From Syntrophomonadaceae bacterium (GTDB lineage: Bacteria > Bacillota > Syntrophomonadia > Syntrophomonadales > DTU052), in assembly GCA_012728655.1 (NCBI GenBank), contig JAAYEQ010000018.1, positions 1 to 60,941 of the forward strand: a DNA stretch of 60,941 nucleotides, read 5' to 3'. How positions within the stretch are numbered: the first letter of the stretch is position 1; each line of letters begins with the position of its first letter. This document shows positions 27,138 through 36,911 of this stretch, in pieces. The position numbers were made by a program, and so were the translations under genes. The notes under the pieces are model-generated. The model worked only from the letters and a program-made list of their open reading frames with translations. It did no database searches and had not been told where the DNA came from.

Positions 27138-27434
27138 ATGGAATGGACAATAAGAAATGATCGTCAATCGGTAACAGTCGGTATCAACTATCGTCTCGGG
27201 CTCCTATATCGTCAGGGATTGACTCCAAGCTTGATCCGCCTGGGGCGGGAGCATTCCCGTCTTTTTTGGGCGGAAAGAGGCTATTCCTATATCCCGAATA
27301 AACAGGTGTTCATACGCTCGGACGACGTGGTATGGGATGAGATGGAGCGCCGTTGGCTCTACAAAAGCAGAATACTGGTCCCCATGCGTTTTAACGACCC
27401 GCGGATTATCGGAATAGCGGTGGAAGCCTCATGA
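27138..27434 (+). CDS. Hypothetical protein, uncertain gene
   Basis: This is a 98-residue reading frame without recognised family. It is rich in arginine and aromatic residues (RLFWAERGYSYIP, WDEMERRWLYKSR) and lacks signal peptide or membrane helices. No ribosome binding site precedes the ATG; the upstream sequence is an A/T run. Amino-acid composition is protein-like and the frame fills the gap between the tRNA and the amidase. It may be a genuine orphan gene or a remnant. Confidence 0.35.
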   Translation: MEWTIRNDRQSVTVGINYRLGLLYRQGLTPSLIRLGREHSRLFWAERGYSYIPNKQVFIRSDDVVWDEMERRWLYKSRILVPMRFNDPRIIGIAVEAS

Positions 27435-27710
27435 CAGCAAGCCTATTTGCCCGCTGTTTTGTTTCTCCTCCGGTCTGCCGCGGGTAGAGTATTGACCGCA
27501 CCCAACCTTTCCTTTCCCTCCCCGTGTTTTGTGTTTTACGGACGAACCAAATGCAAGAGTAGCCCCGTAGAGCAATTCGGGTTAAATAAGTATTCTATAA
27601 CCCTCCTGCACCGTCATACCGACCTAATTTCAGAATTGTTGGAGGTTTAATCCCAGCAGACAGCGAATGAGATACTGATGAAAGTTCCAGGACCGAGAGG
27701 AGGAAGAGGA

Positions 27711-29132
27711 TTGACAGATTTCGCCTATACATCAGCCACAGAGTTGGCCGCATTGATTCGAACCAAAAAAGTCTCACCGGTGGAAGTTGTTGAGCAGTCG
27801 CTTTCCAGAATTGAGGCCATAAATCCTCTGGTGAACGCGTTCTGCACTGTAGTTGCCGAGCAAGCCCGGGCCAAAGCCAGGGAAGCTGAGGAAAAAGTAA
27901 TGCGAGGAGAAGAACTGGGTCCTTTACATGGAGTACCCATCGCCATCAAGGACCTTACCCTAACGGCCGGCATCCGTACTACTTTCGGCTCCATGGTCTT
28001 CAAAGACTACATTCCTGATCAGGATGCCATCTGCGTTAAGAGGATCAAGGAAGCCGGAGCCATTATCGTGGGCAAAACCAATACCCCGGAATTCGGACAC
28101 AAGGGTACTACCGACAATCTGTTGTTTGGAACCACGAAAAACCCATGGAACTTGGAACGGACATCGGGAGGCTCCAGTGGAGGTTCGGCAGCCGCCGTGG
28201 CGGCAGGCATGGTTCCGTTGGCCGAAGGCAGTGACGGCGGTGGTTCCATCCGCATTCCCTCCAGCTTCTGCGGTTGTTTCGGGTTTAAACCAACCTACGG
28301 CCGAATCCCTTATGATGCAAATACCAGGAACATGTTCTGGTCTCAGGCGCCGTTCTTGCATTTTGGCCCCATAACCAGGACGGTTGAGGATGCGGCCCTC
28401 CTGTTTTCCGTAATGTCAGGCTACCATCCCCTGGATCCCTACTCCCTGCCCGATACCGGGGAAGACTTCCTTTCCGAAATCAGAAAAGAGGTCAAGGGCT
28501 TGCGCGTGGCTTACAGCCCCGACCTGGGCTTCTATCAGGTAGACAAACAGGTGCGGTCGGTGATTGAAAAAGCGGTTCAAAAATTGCAGACTCTCGGGGT
28601 TGAGGTTGAACTGATAGATGTTGATCTGGGTTCGAAAAATGACTTTGTAGAAGCCTTCAACACCATGTGGTATGCCCAGATCGCCTCCGCCTATGGCTGG
28701 CTGCTGCCGGAGAAGCGAGAAATGCTTCCCAAAGCAGTTGTCTTCATGTTGGAAAGCGGACAGGCCCTGACGGCCATGGACTATAAAAAAACAGAGCTGG
28801 TTCGTACTAATGTCTGGTACCGGTTGCAGAAGGTGTTCGAGAATCATGATCTGCTGGTCTGTCCCACCTTGGCGGTGCCGGCATTTTCTCACGAAATACG
28901 GGGGCCAAACGAGATTAACGGCGTCAAAGTCAGTCCTTTCATGGACTGGATGTTAACCAATGCCTTCAACATGACCGGGCATCCGGCCGCGTCATTGCCG
29001 GTCGGTTTTTCCGATGAAGGCCTTCCCATAGGTATGCAGGTAATAGGCAGGAGGCTTGAGGACAGCACCGTTCTGCGGCTCTGTTATGCCTATGAACAGG
29101 CCTTCCCCATGGATCGCCGACCTCTCCTTTAG
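27711..29132 (+). CDS. Amidase of the amidase-signature family (GatA-like)
   Basis: This enzyme hydrolyses or transfers amide nitrogen through a Ser-cisSer-Lys triad. The lysine is in VPIAIKDLTL, the cis-serine and nucleophile lie in TSGGSSGGSAAAVAAG and EGSDGGGSIRIPSSFCG. The C-terminal part has FNMTGHPAASLPVGF. The TTG start is chosen because GAGAGGAGG lies 7 bases upstream and relatives begin with similar residues; the in-frame ATG at 27678 lacks such a site. No gatB or gatC is adjacent, so this is more likely a stand-alone amidase than the tRNA amidotransferase subunit. Confidence 0.88.
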   Translation: MTDFAYTSATELAALIRTKKVSPVEVVEQSLSRIEAINPLVNAFCTVVAEQARAKAREAEEKVMRGEELGPLHGVPIAIKDLTLTAGIRTTFGSMVFKDYIPDQDAICVKRIKEAGAIIVGKTNTPEFGHKGTTDNLLFGTTKNPWNLERTSGGSSGGSAAAVAAGMVPLAEGSDGGGSIRIPSSFCGCFGFKPTYGRIPYDANTRNMFWSQAPFLHFGPITRTVEDAALLFSVMSGYHPLDPYSLPDTGEDFLSEIRKEVKGLRVAYSPDLGFYQVDKQVRSVIEKAVQKLQTLGVEVELIDVDLGSKNDFVEAFNTMWYAQIASAYGWLLPEKREMLPKAVVFMLESGQALTAMDYKKTELVRTNVWYRLQKVFENHDLLVCPTLAVPAFSHEIRGPNEINGVKVSPFMDWMLTNAFNMTGHPAASLPVGFSDEGLPIGMQVIGRRLEDSTVLRLCYAYEQAFPMDRRPLL

Positions 29133-29212
29133 GGTGGAGGCCCCTGCGGCGCTTGACTTTCGCTGTTTGAAACTTATTCTATAAGCGGCTGTGACAGTCG
29201 CATTTAAACAAA

Positions 29213-29235
29213 AACCCCGCAAATGGTGCGGGGTT
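29213..29235. terminator. Bidirectional terminator between amidase and convergent gene
   Basis: AACCCCGC and GCGGGGTT form an eight-base stem with a seven-base loop. On the minus strand the stem is followed by TTTGTTT and terminates the 29260-29664 gene. On the plus strand it can serve the amidase. Confidence 0.8.
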
Positions 29236-29259
29236 ATTTGATACAGATTTGGTTGAGGT

Positions 29260-29664
29260 CTAGCCCATCAACTTGACGAATGCATCGTACTGCTCGGCGT
29301 TGCTGCGGTTCTTGGGCCTGGTCATCACCAGAGTTTGGCCGTCGGTAAAGGTCAGAACTACTTTCTGCAGGGTGACTCTGATGCCGTCGTCGCACTCTGC
29401 AATCGAGAAGCTGCGATCAACCTTAATAAGCTTGTCTCGTTGATAGTTGCAGATCTCAATAAAATCAGGAGTAAGAATTTCGGCTCTTGTAATCGCTTTC
29501 TCAGATAGTACCCAGATTATCTCTCTAAATTTTTCCGAGTCCCCGTCCATGTCCCCGAATTCTTTGTACCATCCTTTGATGGCCCCGACAACAGCGAGTG
29601 CGTTTTGCAAAGCGTCGAATGAGTAATGTCCGGTTTCTAACTCCATTTCGATGGCCTTAAGCAT
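29260..29664 (-). CDS. Hypothetical protein
   Basis: This 134-residue protein belongs to no family I recognise. The first half is acidic and helical (MLKAIEMELETGHYSF, GAIKGWYKEFGDMDGDS). The second half alternates short strands (VDRSFSIAECDDGIRVTLQ), resembling a small beta-barrel. There is no signal or membrane segment. A strong GGGGGGAAG ribosome binding site precedes the ATG and a good terminator follows, so the gene is probably real and monocistronic. Confidence 0.7.
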   Translation of the reverse strand: MLKAIEMELETGHYSFDALQNALAVVGAIKGWYKEFGDMDGDSEKFREIIWVLSEKAITRAEILTPDFIEICNYQRDKLIKVDRSFSIAECDDGIRVTLQKVVLTFTDGQTLVMTRPKNRSNAEQYDAFVKLMG

Positions 29665-29936
29665 ACACTTCCCCCCTTATAGGATGAACTATTCATCGTC
29701 TCCTATAGATTATCCTGCTTTATATACATGGTTATTATTAACTCACATCCGGGATGTTTAAAGCCGGGTATTGCTTAATTTCACAGAATATCATTATCTG
29801 TTGATAATTCGCTGTTATTCTTTAAAATTAGCAGAAGAGATACTGCACGCTGCAAGCAGAGTTGATTATGAAAAATGACCATAATATTGGATAATAAATT
29901 TTTATGCTTTTCAGTTGCTGACAGGGAGTACAGGTT

Positions 29937-30650
29937 ATGATTTCCAAATCACTATTTCGCCGGCTAAAAGCCGCCAACCTGAAATACGGAATGGTACAAA
30001 CAGGGGACCGGATTGCAGTGGGAGTTTCCGGGGGCAAAGACAGCTTGGTTCTGCTGCACGCTCTGCGATCATTAAAGGATTACACCCCTCTGGAATTTGA
30101 CCTGTTTCCGGTAACCATTGATATGGGATGGGGCGATGACTGGAGTCCCATCACCGAGCACTGCGCCGCCTTGGGGCTTCCGCACCACATCGTCAAGACG
30201 CAGATTGGCCCCCTCGTTTTCGAGGAGCGTAAGGAATCCAACCCCTGTGCTCTTTGTTCCAACCTGAGATCCGGTTCCCTTAGCCGTGCCGCCATTCAAT
30301 TGGGCTGCAACAAGGTGGCCCTCGGACATCATCTGGATGATGCCGTGGTTACACTGTTAATGTCCATGATGTTCGAGGGGAGGTACCGCACATTTCGACC
30401 GGTAACGTATCTGAGTCGCATGCATCTTTTCCTCATTCGACCTCTGATCTACGTTGAAGAAAAACTGCTGGTACAATCGGCCAAGGTCCTATGCCTTCCG
30501 GTTCAGAGCAGCCGGTGTCCTGTTGCCGGTGCCACCAACCGCGAAAAGATCAAATCTTTCCTGAACATGCTGGAGTCGCATTATCCGTCCAGCAAGCGGC
30601 GGATGCTGAAGGCTATGGAGAATGTTGACGCCAACAGTTTCTGGGATTAA
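29937..30650 (+). CDS. TtcA-family PP-loop ATPase
   Basis: The ATP pyrophosphatase P-loop reads VGVSGGKDSLVLLHAL, and the CxxC-type motif reads NPCALCSNLRSGSL, followed by GHHLDDAVVTLLM, all typical of the TtcA group that thiolates cytidine 32 of tRNA through an iron-sulfur cluster. The C-terminus has another pair of sites in VQSSRCPVAGATNR. At 237 residues it is shorter than enterobacterial TtcA (about 310), like many Firmicute members. GGGAG lies 9 bases before the ATG. The exact nucleoside is unproven. Confidence 0.85.
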   Translation: MISKSLFRRLKAANLKYGMVQTGDRIAVGVSGGKDSLVLLHALRSLKDYTPLEFDLFPVTIDMGWGDDWSPITEHCAALGLPHHIVKTQIGPLVFEERKESNPCALCSNLRSGSLSRAAIQLGCNKVALGHHLDDAVVTLLMSMMFEGRYRTFRPVTYLSRMHLFLIRPLIYVEEKLLVQSAKVLCLPVQSSRCPVAGATNREKIKSFLNMLESHYPSSKRRMLKAMENVDANSFWD

Positions 30651-30703
30651 GAAACCATCCAACCCCGGTATGCCTCGATCTTACGCCTCCGGTAAATGAG
30701 AGG

Positions 30704-30717
30704 CGAACAATTGTTTT
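30704..30717 (+). promoter_or_regulatory. SOS box (LexA operator) upstream of lexA
   Basis: CGAACAATTGTTTT matches the Firmicute LexA box CGAACNNNNGTTCG with one deviating arm position. It overlaps the -35 region of the lexA promoter (TTGTTT, 30711-30716; TATACT, 30735-30740; 18-base spacing), so binding would block transcription. Autoregulation is the established pattern for lexA. Confidence 0.7.
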
Positions 30718-30740
30718 CCTTTCCCAATCCATGCTATACT
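30711..30740 (+). promoter_or_regulatory. lexA promoter
   Basis: TTGTTT and TATACT are spaced by 18 bases, about 23 bases before the lexA start codon. The -35 hexamer is embedded in the SOS box. Confidence 0.6.
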
Positions 30741-30762
30741 GAATAAAAACTGGAGGGGAAAA

Positions 30763-31383
30763 ATGAAATCCAGAGCTGCCCTCACTCCCAGGCAACAGGA
30801 GATTTTCGACTATCTTCAGACCCACACAAAAAAGTATGGTTATCCGCCATCGGTTCGGGAAATTGGCCAGGCCCTGGGACTTAGTTCCAGTTCCACGGTT
30901 CATGTGCACTTGACCCAGCTTGAAGATAAAGGCTGGATACGGAGGGATCCCAGCAAACCCCGGGCCATCGAAATACTGGTGGATGATGACGAAGAAGGGT
31001 TTGAGCCGGAAGTAATCAACCTCCCCATTGTCGGCAAAGTTGCCGCCGGCGTACCGATAACCGCAGTTGAGAATATCGATGGCTATGTCAGCATCTCTGC
31101 TGATTTTCTCGGCAAGGGCAACCACTTTTTATTACGGGTAAGCGGCGACAGCATGATCGAGGCGGGAATCTTCGACGGTGACCTGGTTATTGTTCGAGCC
31201 CAGGAGGCAGCGGAAAACGGGGATATTGTAGTAGCCTTGCTCGATGACGAAGCCACGGTCAAGCGCTTTTACCGTCGACCCGACCATGTGGAGCTGCGTC
31301 CTGAGAATCCGAGCATGGAGCCGATCATCGTTGACAACGTCGTTATAACCGGGGTCGTAAAAGGTCTGATACGGCGTATGTAG
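30763..31383 (+). CDS. lexA: LexA repressor
   Basis: This is the SOS repressor and self-cleaving serine protease. The N-terminal winged helix contains [12 protein letters not shown] and [21 protein letters not shown]. The cleavage site is Ala95-Gly96 in KVAAGVP. The catalytic serine is Ser130 in [10 protein letters not shown] and the lysine is Lys167 in ATVKRF. TGGAGGGG precedes the ATG. RecA-stimulated cleavage would relieve repression of this gene and of other SOS genes. It is convergent with glnA. Confidence 0.96.
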   Translation: MKSRAALTPRQQEIFDYLQTHTKKYGYPPSVREIGQALGLSSSSTVHVHLTQLEDKGWIRRDPSKPRAIEILVDDDEEGFEPEVINLPIVGKVAAGVPITAVENIDGYVSISADFLGKGNHFLLRVSGDSMIEAGIFDGDLVIVRAQEAAENGDIVVALLDDEATVKRFYRRPDHVELRPENPSMEPIIVDNVVITGVVKGLIRRM

Positions 31384-31446
31384 CGAAGCAATTGGCAAAG
31401 TCGGCACTATGTGATCCCGTTTGGCGGCATCCACAAATGACCGACC

Positions 31447-32772
31447 TTAAAAGGTCGTCAGATACCGGTCAATCTCCCACTGATGCACCCGGGCCCGGTA
31501 GTCGTCCCATTCCAGCCGTTTGGCGTGCATAAAGCGGCTGTAGATATGGGGTCCTAACGCTTCTTGCACCACCTTATCGTTTCTCAGTTCCCGCAGCGCT
31601 TCCCTCAGGGTTCCGGGAAGGCTCTCGATTCCGGCCTCCTCGCGGGCATAGACATCCATTTCGTAGATATTTTGGTCAACCGAGGGCGGACATACCAGGC
31701 GCTTCTTTATACCCTCCAGCCCGGTCTTAAGGATGACGGCGAGGGCGAGATAGGGATTGCACGTGGGATCGGGGCTTCTCAGTTCCATTCTGGTGCCTAT
31801 CCCCCGGCGGGCTGGAATCCGGATCAGTGGGCTGCGGTTTTTATGGGACCAGGCAATGTACACCGGAGCCTCGTACCCGGGTACCAACCTTTTATAAGAA
31901 TTCACGGTGGGATTGGTTATGGCAGTTATGGCAGATGCATGCTCCAGCACCCCGGCTATAAAATGCATGGCAATATCGCTAAGCCCGTTCGGTGACGAGG
32001 GATCGTCGAATACGTTTTTGCCGTCTTTAAACAACGATATATTCAGATGCATGCCCGATCCGGCCAATCCGAAAATCGGCTTCGGCATAAAGGTCGCATG
32101 CAGTCCGTGCTTTTGAGCGATGGTGCGAACAACGATGCGAAAAGTAATCACCCGGTCGGCGGTAGTGAGGGCATCAGCATACTTGAAGTCGATCTCATGC
32201 TGTCCCGGTGCCACCTCGTGATGGGAGGCCTCAATCTCAAAACCCATGTCCTGCAGGGTCAAAACCATTTCCCTGCGCGCATCTTCCCCCAGATCAACCG
32301 GTGCCAGGTCAAAATAACCTGCCTTATCGTGGGTTTCCAGGGTGGGACGCCCCTGACTGTCTTTTAAAAACATGAAGAACTCGGCCTCAGGTCCGACGTT
32401 CATCTGATACCCTTCGGCTTCGGCTTCGGCCACCACTCTTTTAAGGTTGACGCGGGGACATCCGGGAAAAGGCTGTTTGTTCGAATCGTATACATCACAG
32501 ATCAAACGGGCCGTTTTGCCGTCCCGGGTGGTTTTCCAAGGATAGATTGTAAATGTGTTGGGATCAGGCATCAGGTACATGTCCGATTCCTCGATGCGGG
32601 CAAACCCCTCAATTGAGGAACCGTCGAACATCAGATCCCCATTCAGGGCTTTTTCCAACTGATCCACTGTTATCGACACATTCTTGGGCAGTCCCATTAT
32701 ATCGGTGAACTGCAGCCTGACAAATCGCACATTTTCTGCTTCCGCCAGTTTTAATAGTTCCTGTTTGTCCAT
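31447..32772 (-). CDS. glnA: Glutamine synthetase, type I
   Basis: This enzyme condenses ammonia and glutamate into glutamine with ATP. The motifs are [31 protein letters not shown], the ATP site [18 protein letters not shown], and [13 protein letters not shown]. Length (441 residues) fits the GSI-alpha class of Firmicutes. The start is the second ATG of the region, following AAAGGGTGG. The glnR repressor that accompanies glnA in Bacillus is not adjacent here, so regulation probably differs. Confidence 0.96.
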   Translation of the reverse strand: MDKQELLKLAEAENVRFVRLQFTDIMGLPKNVSITVDQLEKALNGDLMFDGSSIEGFARIEESDMYLMPDPNTFTIYPWKTTRDGKTARLICDVYDSNKQPFPGCPRVNLKRVVAEAEAEGYQMNVGPEAEFFMFLKDSQGRPTLETHDKAGYFDLAPVDLGEDARREMVLTLQDMGFEIEASHHEVAPGQHEIDFKYADALTTADRVITFRIVVRTIAQKHGLHATFMPKPIFGLAGSGMHLNISLFKDGKNVFDDPSSPNGLSDIAMHFIAGVLEHASAITAITNPTVNSYKRLVPGYEAPVYIAWSHKNRSPLIRIPARRGIGTRMELRSPDPTCNPYLALAVILKTGLEGIKKRLVCPPSVDQNIYEMDVYAREEAGIESLPGTLREALRELRNDKVVQEALGPHIYSRFMHAKRLEWDDYRARVHQWEIDRYLTTF

Positions 32773-32845
32773 TCCATCCACCCTTTTATTGAGAGTCCTT
32801 GACAGATTCATCCGGGAATGAAGAGGTTAATGCCTGTCACTCCAT

Positions 32846-33322
32846 TTATAATACCACGACTAGGAAGGAGATCAACATCCCGATTCCAATGAGAGCCTTA
32901 AAGGCAATGCCGGCAAAGATACCGATGACCGAACCGGTAGCCACGTTAACGGCCCGGTTGAGATCATGCAGAAACATGTATTCCCCGATCAGGGCTCCAA
33001 ACCAGGGACCTACCAGGATTCCTACGGGGCCGAAAAAAATGCCCACAAGTATGCCCAATCCAGCCCCCAGCATTCCCAATTTGCTTGATCCGGCCTTTTT
33101 CGCACCCCAGAGCCCCGCAATGTAATCCACCAGGACCGATAAGAGAGCCAGAGCACCGACAATAGCAATGTACCGAACGCTGATAGCATTAAAGCCTTCA
33201 TACCAGCCGTAGCCGAGAATGGCCAGAAATATGATCGGAATACCGGGCAGGACCGGCACGAAAGTGCCGGCAATACCAATCAACATAACCGCTATCGCGA
33301 GAACTATGGCAAATATGTCCAT
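32846..33322 (-). CDS. DUF456 membrane protein
   Basis: This 158-residue integral membrane protein is rich in glycine within its hydrophobic stretches. It begins FAIVLAIAVMLIGIAGTFVPVLPG, carries WGAKKAGSSKLGMLGAGLG and GIFFGPVGILVGPWFG, which are typical of DUF456, and ends in a final helix. Four to five membrane segments are likely. GGAGATCAAT precedes the ATG. Function is unknown. Confidence 0.85.
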   Translation of the reverse strand: MDIFAIVLAIAVMLIGIAGTFVPVLPGIPIIFLAILGYGWYEGFNAISVRYIAIVGALALLSVLVDYIAGLWGAKKAGSSKLGMLGAGLGILVGIFFGPVGILVGPWFGALIGEYMFLHDLNRAVNVATGSVIGIFAGIAFKALIGIGMLISFLVVVL

Positions 33323-33459
33323 ATTGATCTCCCAACTCCCCGCTGTTATTCCAGGTTGATCTGATTATACAGATTACATTCCGAGTATCGCCACTACTTC
33401 TTGAGGCTTCAACCTCGCGGCCGGGGGAAAATCCGGGTTGCTTTCCTTTACCTCCGGCA

Positions 33460-34695
33460 TCATGGATCACCGCGTAGTGTCATAAGCAATGAAACCAGTT
33501 CGCTTACGACATAACGGGTGTGCTGGTAGGTAAGTCCGCCCTGCAGAAATGCAGTAAACGGCTGTCTTAAGGGAGCATCACAGGAAAGCTCGATGGAGGC
33601 TCCCTGCACAAAGGTGCCGGCCGCCATTATTATCTCATCCCCATAACCGGGCATGTAACCAAACTCCGGTACCACATGGCTGTCTACCGGCGAAAACGCC
33701 TGTACCGTGCGGACGAAGGCTTCCAAATGTTCACGGCCGGGGAGTTCCACCATCTGAACGATATCTCCCCGTTCCTCATCCCAACGCGGGGATACCTTCA
33801 AGCCCAGACCGTCCAGCACCGCCGATGCCAGTACGGCACCCTTCAGTGCTTCTCCCACAACATGCGGGGCCAGGAACAGGCCTTGGTAGACGGTTCTCAG
33901 GTCATAGAGACTGGGACCGATCTCTTTGCCCAGCCCGGGTGCTATCAGGTGATCCGCCACGAGTTCAACCAGATCTTTTTTGCCGACAACGTAACCGCCA
34001 CCCGCCGCCAGCCCCCCGCCCGGGTTCTTGATCAGCGACCCGGCAGTAAGATCGGCACCCAAATGGCCGGGTTCCCGCTCCTCGACAAACTCACCGTAGC
34101 AGTTGTCAACCAGAACTATCGTCCGGGGGCTCGTCTCCTTCACCGCCGTAATTATCCCGGCGATTTCGGCGGTAGACAAGGTCTTGCGGCGACTGCTGTA
34201 ACCCCGTGATCGCTGCAGCAGCACCATACGCGGTTTTTGCGAAAGCACCGCATACAGATTCGCCAGGTCAGCCGAACCGTCGCCCGCGATTGGGACCTCA
34301 ATATACCTTACCCCTTTTGCAGTCAGACCGTTTTTCCCGGTTATTACGCGGTGGAGCGTATCATAGGGGCTTCCTATTGCCGAAACCAGCAGGTCATCGG
34401 ACTTGAGCAGGGCAAAAAGACAGCATGACAGAGCATGGGTCCCCGAAATAAGCTGCGATCTTACCAGGGCATCCTCACCGCCGAATATGCCGGCATACAT
34501 GCTTTCCAGGGTCTCCCGCCCCAGGTCGTTGTAACCGTATCCGGTGCCGGCGGCAAAATGCTGAGGAGAAACCCTGTGCTCCCTGAAAGCATCCAGCACC
34601 CGCTTCTGGTTGCGGTAGGAGATGGCCTCTATCCGCTCAAAAACGGGCTTTGCTTTGCTTTCCGCCTCCTGTATCAGACTTTCAACTCTACTCAT
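33460..34695 (-). CDS. YnbB-like PLP enzyme (methionine gamma-lyase/aluminium resistance family)
   Basis: This pyridoxal-phosphate enzyme of the Cys/Met metabolism fold was historically annotated as aluminium resistance protein. The cofactor lysine lies in SLIKNPGGGLAAGGGYV and the aspartate in VLVDNCYGEFVE. YNDLGRETLE and ISGTHALSCCLF belong to the family's N-terminal conserved blocks. The chosen ATG follows GAGGAAAG and overlaps the 3' end of hflX; an in-frame ATG at 34710 is an alternative. B. subtilis ynbB also follows hflX (ynbA). Its physiological substrate is unknown. Confidence 0.88.
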   Translation of the reverse strand: MSRVESLIQEAESKAKPVFERIEAISYRNQKRVLDAFREHRVSPQHFAAGTGYGYNDLGRETLESMYAGIFGGEDALVRSQLISGTHALSCCLFALLKSDDLLVSAIGSPYDTLHRVITGKNGLTAKGVRYIEVPIAGDGSADLANLYAVLSQKPRMVLLQRSRGYSSRRKTLSTAEIAGIITAVKETSPRTIVLVDNCYGEFVEEREPGHLGADLTAGSLIKNPGGGLAAGGGYVVGKKDLVELVADHLIAPGLGKEIGPSLYDLRTVYQGLFLAPHVVGEALKGAVLASAVLDGLGLKVSPRWDEERGDIVQMVELPGREHLEAFVRTVQAFSPVDSHVVPEFGYMPGYGDEIIMAAGTFVQGASIELSCDAPLRQPFTAFLQGGLTYQHTRYVVSELVSLLMTLRGDP

Positions 34696-35938
34696 ATCTT
34701 TCCTCACCATTCAGAGCTTGAAATACTCGTTCCAATATATTCCGCGAACCCCGCACCTGCATCCGGATCCCGGACGGCATGTTTTCACACTGCAGAACCC
34801 GGCAGTTGTCATAAAGCAGGTTTACAAGGTCACCTCGGCTGTAAGGAATGTTCAACGTTATTTCCATGGCTTCCGCAAAAAGCAGTTGCTGTATCCGCGC
34901 CAACAATTCGGACATTCCCTGCCCTGTTACCGCCGAAACCATGATACCGTCAGGCAGAAGCATCCGCAGGCGGTCCGCTTCTGCCGGCGACAATAAATCT
35001 ATTTTATTATATACCTTGAGTTCCAGACGGGGACGGTCGTCGATCTCGGCCACCACTTGTTCGACCGTACTCATCCGCTTTTCAATGCCGGGGGTCGATA
35101 CATCCACCACATGCAGCAGCAGGTCGGCTTCTTTTACTTCCATCAGGGTGGCCCGAAATGAGGCCACCAATTGGTGGGGCAGCTTGTTTATAAAGCCCAC
35201 CGTATCGCTCAGCACAAAATACCCCCCTCCGGGAAGATCAACCCGGCGCCCGGTGGTCTCCAGGGTAGCGAATAAACGGGGGTCTCCAACCCTCTCCCCG
35301 CCGGTAAGCGCGCCCATAATGGTTGACTTGCCGGCGTTGGTATAACCGACCAGCGATACCATCGGCACCTCCCGCTGTTTTCGCCAACGCCGGGTTACAA
35401 CCCGATGGCGGGTTATATTATCCAGTTCCATTTCCAGTTCTTTAATCCTGCGGCGAACCTTCCTGCGGTCCGTTTCCAGTTTCGTTTCTCCGGGTCCCCG
35501 GGTGCCAATACCCCCGCCCAACCTCGACAACTCAGTCCCGCGCCCGGAAAGGCGCGGCAGTTGATACCTTAAACGGGCCAACTCGACCTGGATCTTTCCT
35601 TCGGCGGTATGAGCCCGCTGAGCAAATATGTCCAGGATGATCCCGGTGCGATCGGTAACCGCAGTATCCAGGTATCCGGCAATATTCCGCTGCTGAGACG
35701 GGGTCAGTTCGTCATCGCAAACCACCAGTTCGGCTGACAATTCCCGGACCAGGTTTCGCAGGGCTTCCAGTTTGCCTTTCCCCAGGTAAAAACGGGGTTC
35801 GGGCTGGGGTCGCCTCTGAGTGACCACCCCCAGCACCTCATAGTTCCCGCTGCTTTCTACCAGGGTCTTGAGTTCCCGGAACTCATCGTCGGTATTATCA
35901 TCGTTGATTATTCCAAAAAGCAGGCACTTGGTGAACAC
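34688..35938 (-). CDS. hflX: GTPase HflX
   Basis: This translational GTPase splits or rescues stalled ribosomes. The N-terminal HflX domain ends with RLGGGIGTRGPGETKLE, the family hallmark. The G domain has GYTNAGKSTIMGAL, DTVGFI and NKIDLL. GTG at 35938 is preferred because GAGAGG precedes it by 7 bases and the KCLLFGI strand then starts the protein; an ATG at 35956 is in frame without a site. Its end overlaps the ynbB-like gene by 8 bases. Confidence 0.93.
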   Translation of the reverse strand: MFTKCLLFGIINDDNTDDEFRELKTLVESSGNYEVLGVVTQRRPQPEPRFYLGKGKLEALRNLVRELSAELVVCDDELTPSQQRNIAGYLDTAVTDRTGIILDIFAQRAHTAEGKIQVELARLRYQLPRLSGRGTELSRLGGGIGTRGPGETKLETDRRKVRRRIKELEMELDNITRHRVVTRRWRKQREVPMVSLVGYTNAGKSTIMGALTGGERVGDPRLFATLETTGRRVDLPGGGYFVLSDTVGFINKLPHQLVASFRATLMEVKEADLLLHVVDVSTPGIEKRMSTVEQVVAEIDDRPRLELKVYNKIDLLSPAEADRLRMLLPDGIMVSAVTGQGMSELLARIQQLLFAEAMEITLNIPYSRGDLVNLLYDNCRVLQCENMPSGIRMQVRGSRNILERVFQALNGEERYE

Positions 35939-36009
35939 AGCCGAACCTCTCTCCATAATATAAAAGCCGCGGAAATCGCGGGCGGTGATTTTACATGTTT
36001 ACAGAGGCA

Positions 36010-36894
36010 TTAATACACATCCGATTCCTCCACCGTTAACAGCGCCGTGCGGCTCACCGAACTCTGGGTTATCAGGCGAAGTGCCTGTTGTCTTACGATC
36101 CTTTCCACCAGGTTTCTTATATAACGGGCATTGCCGTCATGCTGGGGACGGTTGCGGCAGTACGAAACGATATGGTGGCGGAGTTTCCAGCGGGCCTTAT
36201 TGCTCAATACATATTCCCTCTGTTCGAACATCTGCAGGGCAATTTCAAACAACTCCTCCGCCGTGTAATCGGGAAACTCCACATGAATGGGAAACCGCGA
36301 CTTCAATCCCGGGTTGCTGCGGATAAATGCATCCATTTCATCACAGTATCCGGCCAATATGACTACCAGATTGTCACGGTGGTCCTCCAGGCTCTTGACC
36401 AGGGTGGCGATGGCTTCCCGGCCGAAATCCTTTTCTCCCCCCTGGGCCAGGGTGTAGGCCTCGTCGATGAAGAGGATCCCTCCAAGGCTTCTTCGGATCT
36501 GTTCCCGCGTTTTTTGGGCGGTATGTCCGATATATTCCCCGACCAGGTCGGCTCTCTCCACCTCCACCAGGTGCCCTCGATTCAAAAAGCCCAATTCCTT
36601 GAACAGCTTTCCCAGGATTCTGGCCACCGTAGTTTTGCCGGTGCCCGGATTGCCCCTAAAAACCATGTGCAGGACAATGGGGTCCGCTTTGAGGTTCTCT
36701 TCAGCCCGTTTTCTCTGTACCAGGGCGTAGGCTGAAACTTCCCGGATAAGATTCTTGACTTGATTAAGACCTATGAGTGAATACAGCTCCGCCAATGCAT
36801 TGGAATCCTTCTTCTCACTCAAGGGTGCAACCATTATGGGGTCAACAACCGCCGGTTTCTGAGGCTCATCCAGATAACGCAGGGATATCTCCAA
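36010..36894 (-). CDS. spoVK: SpoVK-like AAA ATPase (CbxX/CfqX family)
   Basis: This AAA protein of 294 residues has Walker A FRGNPGTGKTTVARILG, Walker B GGILFIDEAYTLA, a second region GREAIATLVKSLEDHRDNLVVILAGY, the arginine-finger-containing NPGLKSRFP, and sensor II GNARYIRNLVER. This is the CbxX/CfqX layout of SpoVK, needed in late sporulation in B. subtilis. Its position between hfq and hflX matches Bacillus gene order. The TTG start has only a weak ribosome binding site, so the N-terminus is uncertain. Expression from a sporulation sigma factor is likely but was not shown. Confidence 0.88.
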   Translation of the reverse strand: MEISLRYLDEPQKPAVVDPIMVAPLSEKKDSNALAELYSLIGLNQVKNLIREVSAYALVQRKRAEENLKADPIVLHMVFRGNPGTGKTTVARILGKLFKELGFLNRGHLVEVERADLVGEYIGHTAQKTREQIRRSLGGILFIDEAYTLAQGGEKDFGREAIATLVKSLEDHRDNLVVILAGYCDEMDAFIRSNPGLKSRFPIHVEFPDYTAEELFEIALQMFEQREYVLSNKARWKLRHHIVSYCRNRPQHDGNARYIRNLVERIVRQQALRLITQSSVSRTALLTVEESDVY

Positions 36895-36911
36895 GCAGCC
36901 ATCACCAATCC

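Noticed and set aside
27711-29132. Amidase as GatA of the tRNA amidotransferase
   Set aside because: There is no gatB or gatC next to it, and the amidase signature alone does not separate GatA from general amidases.
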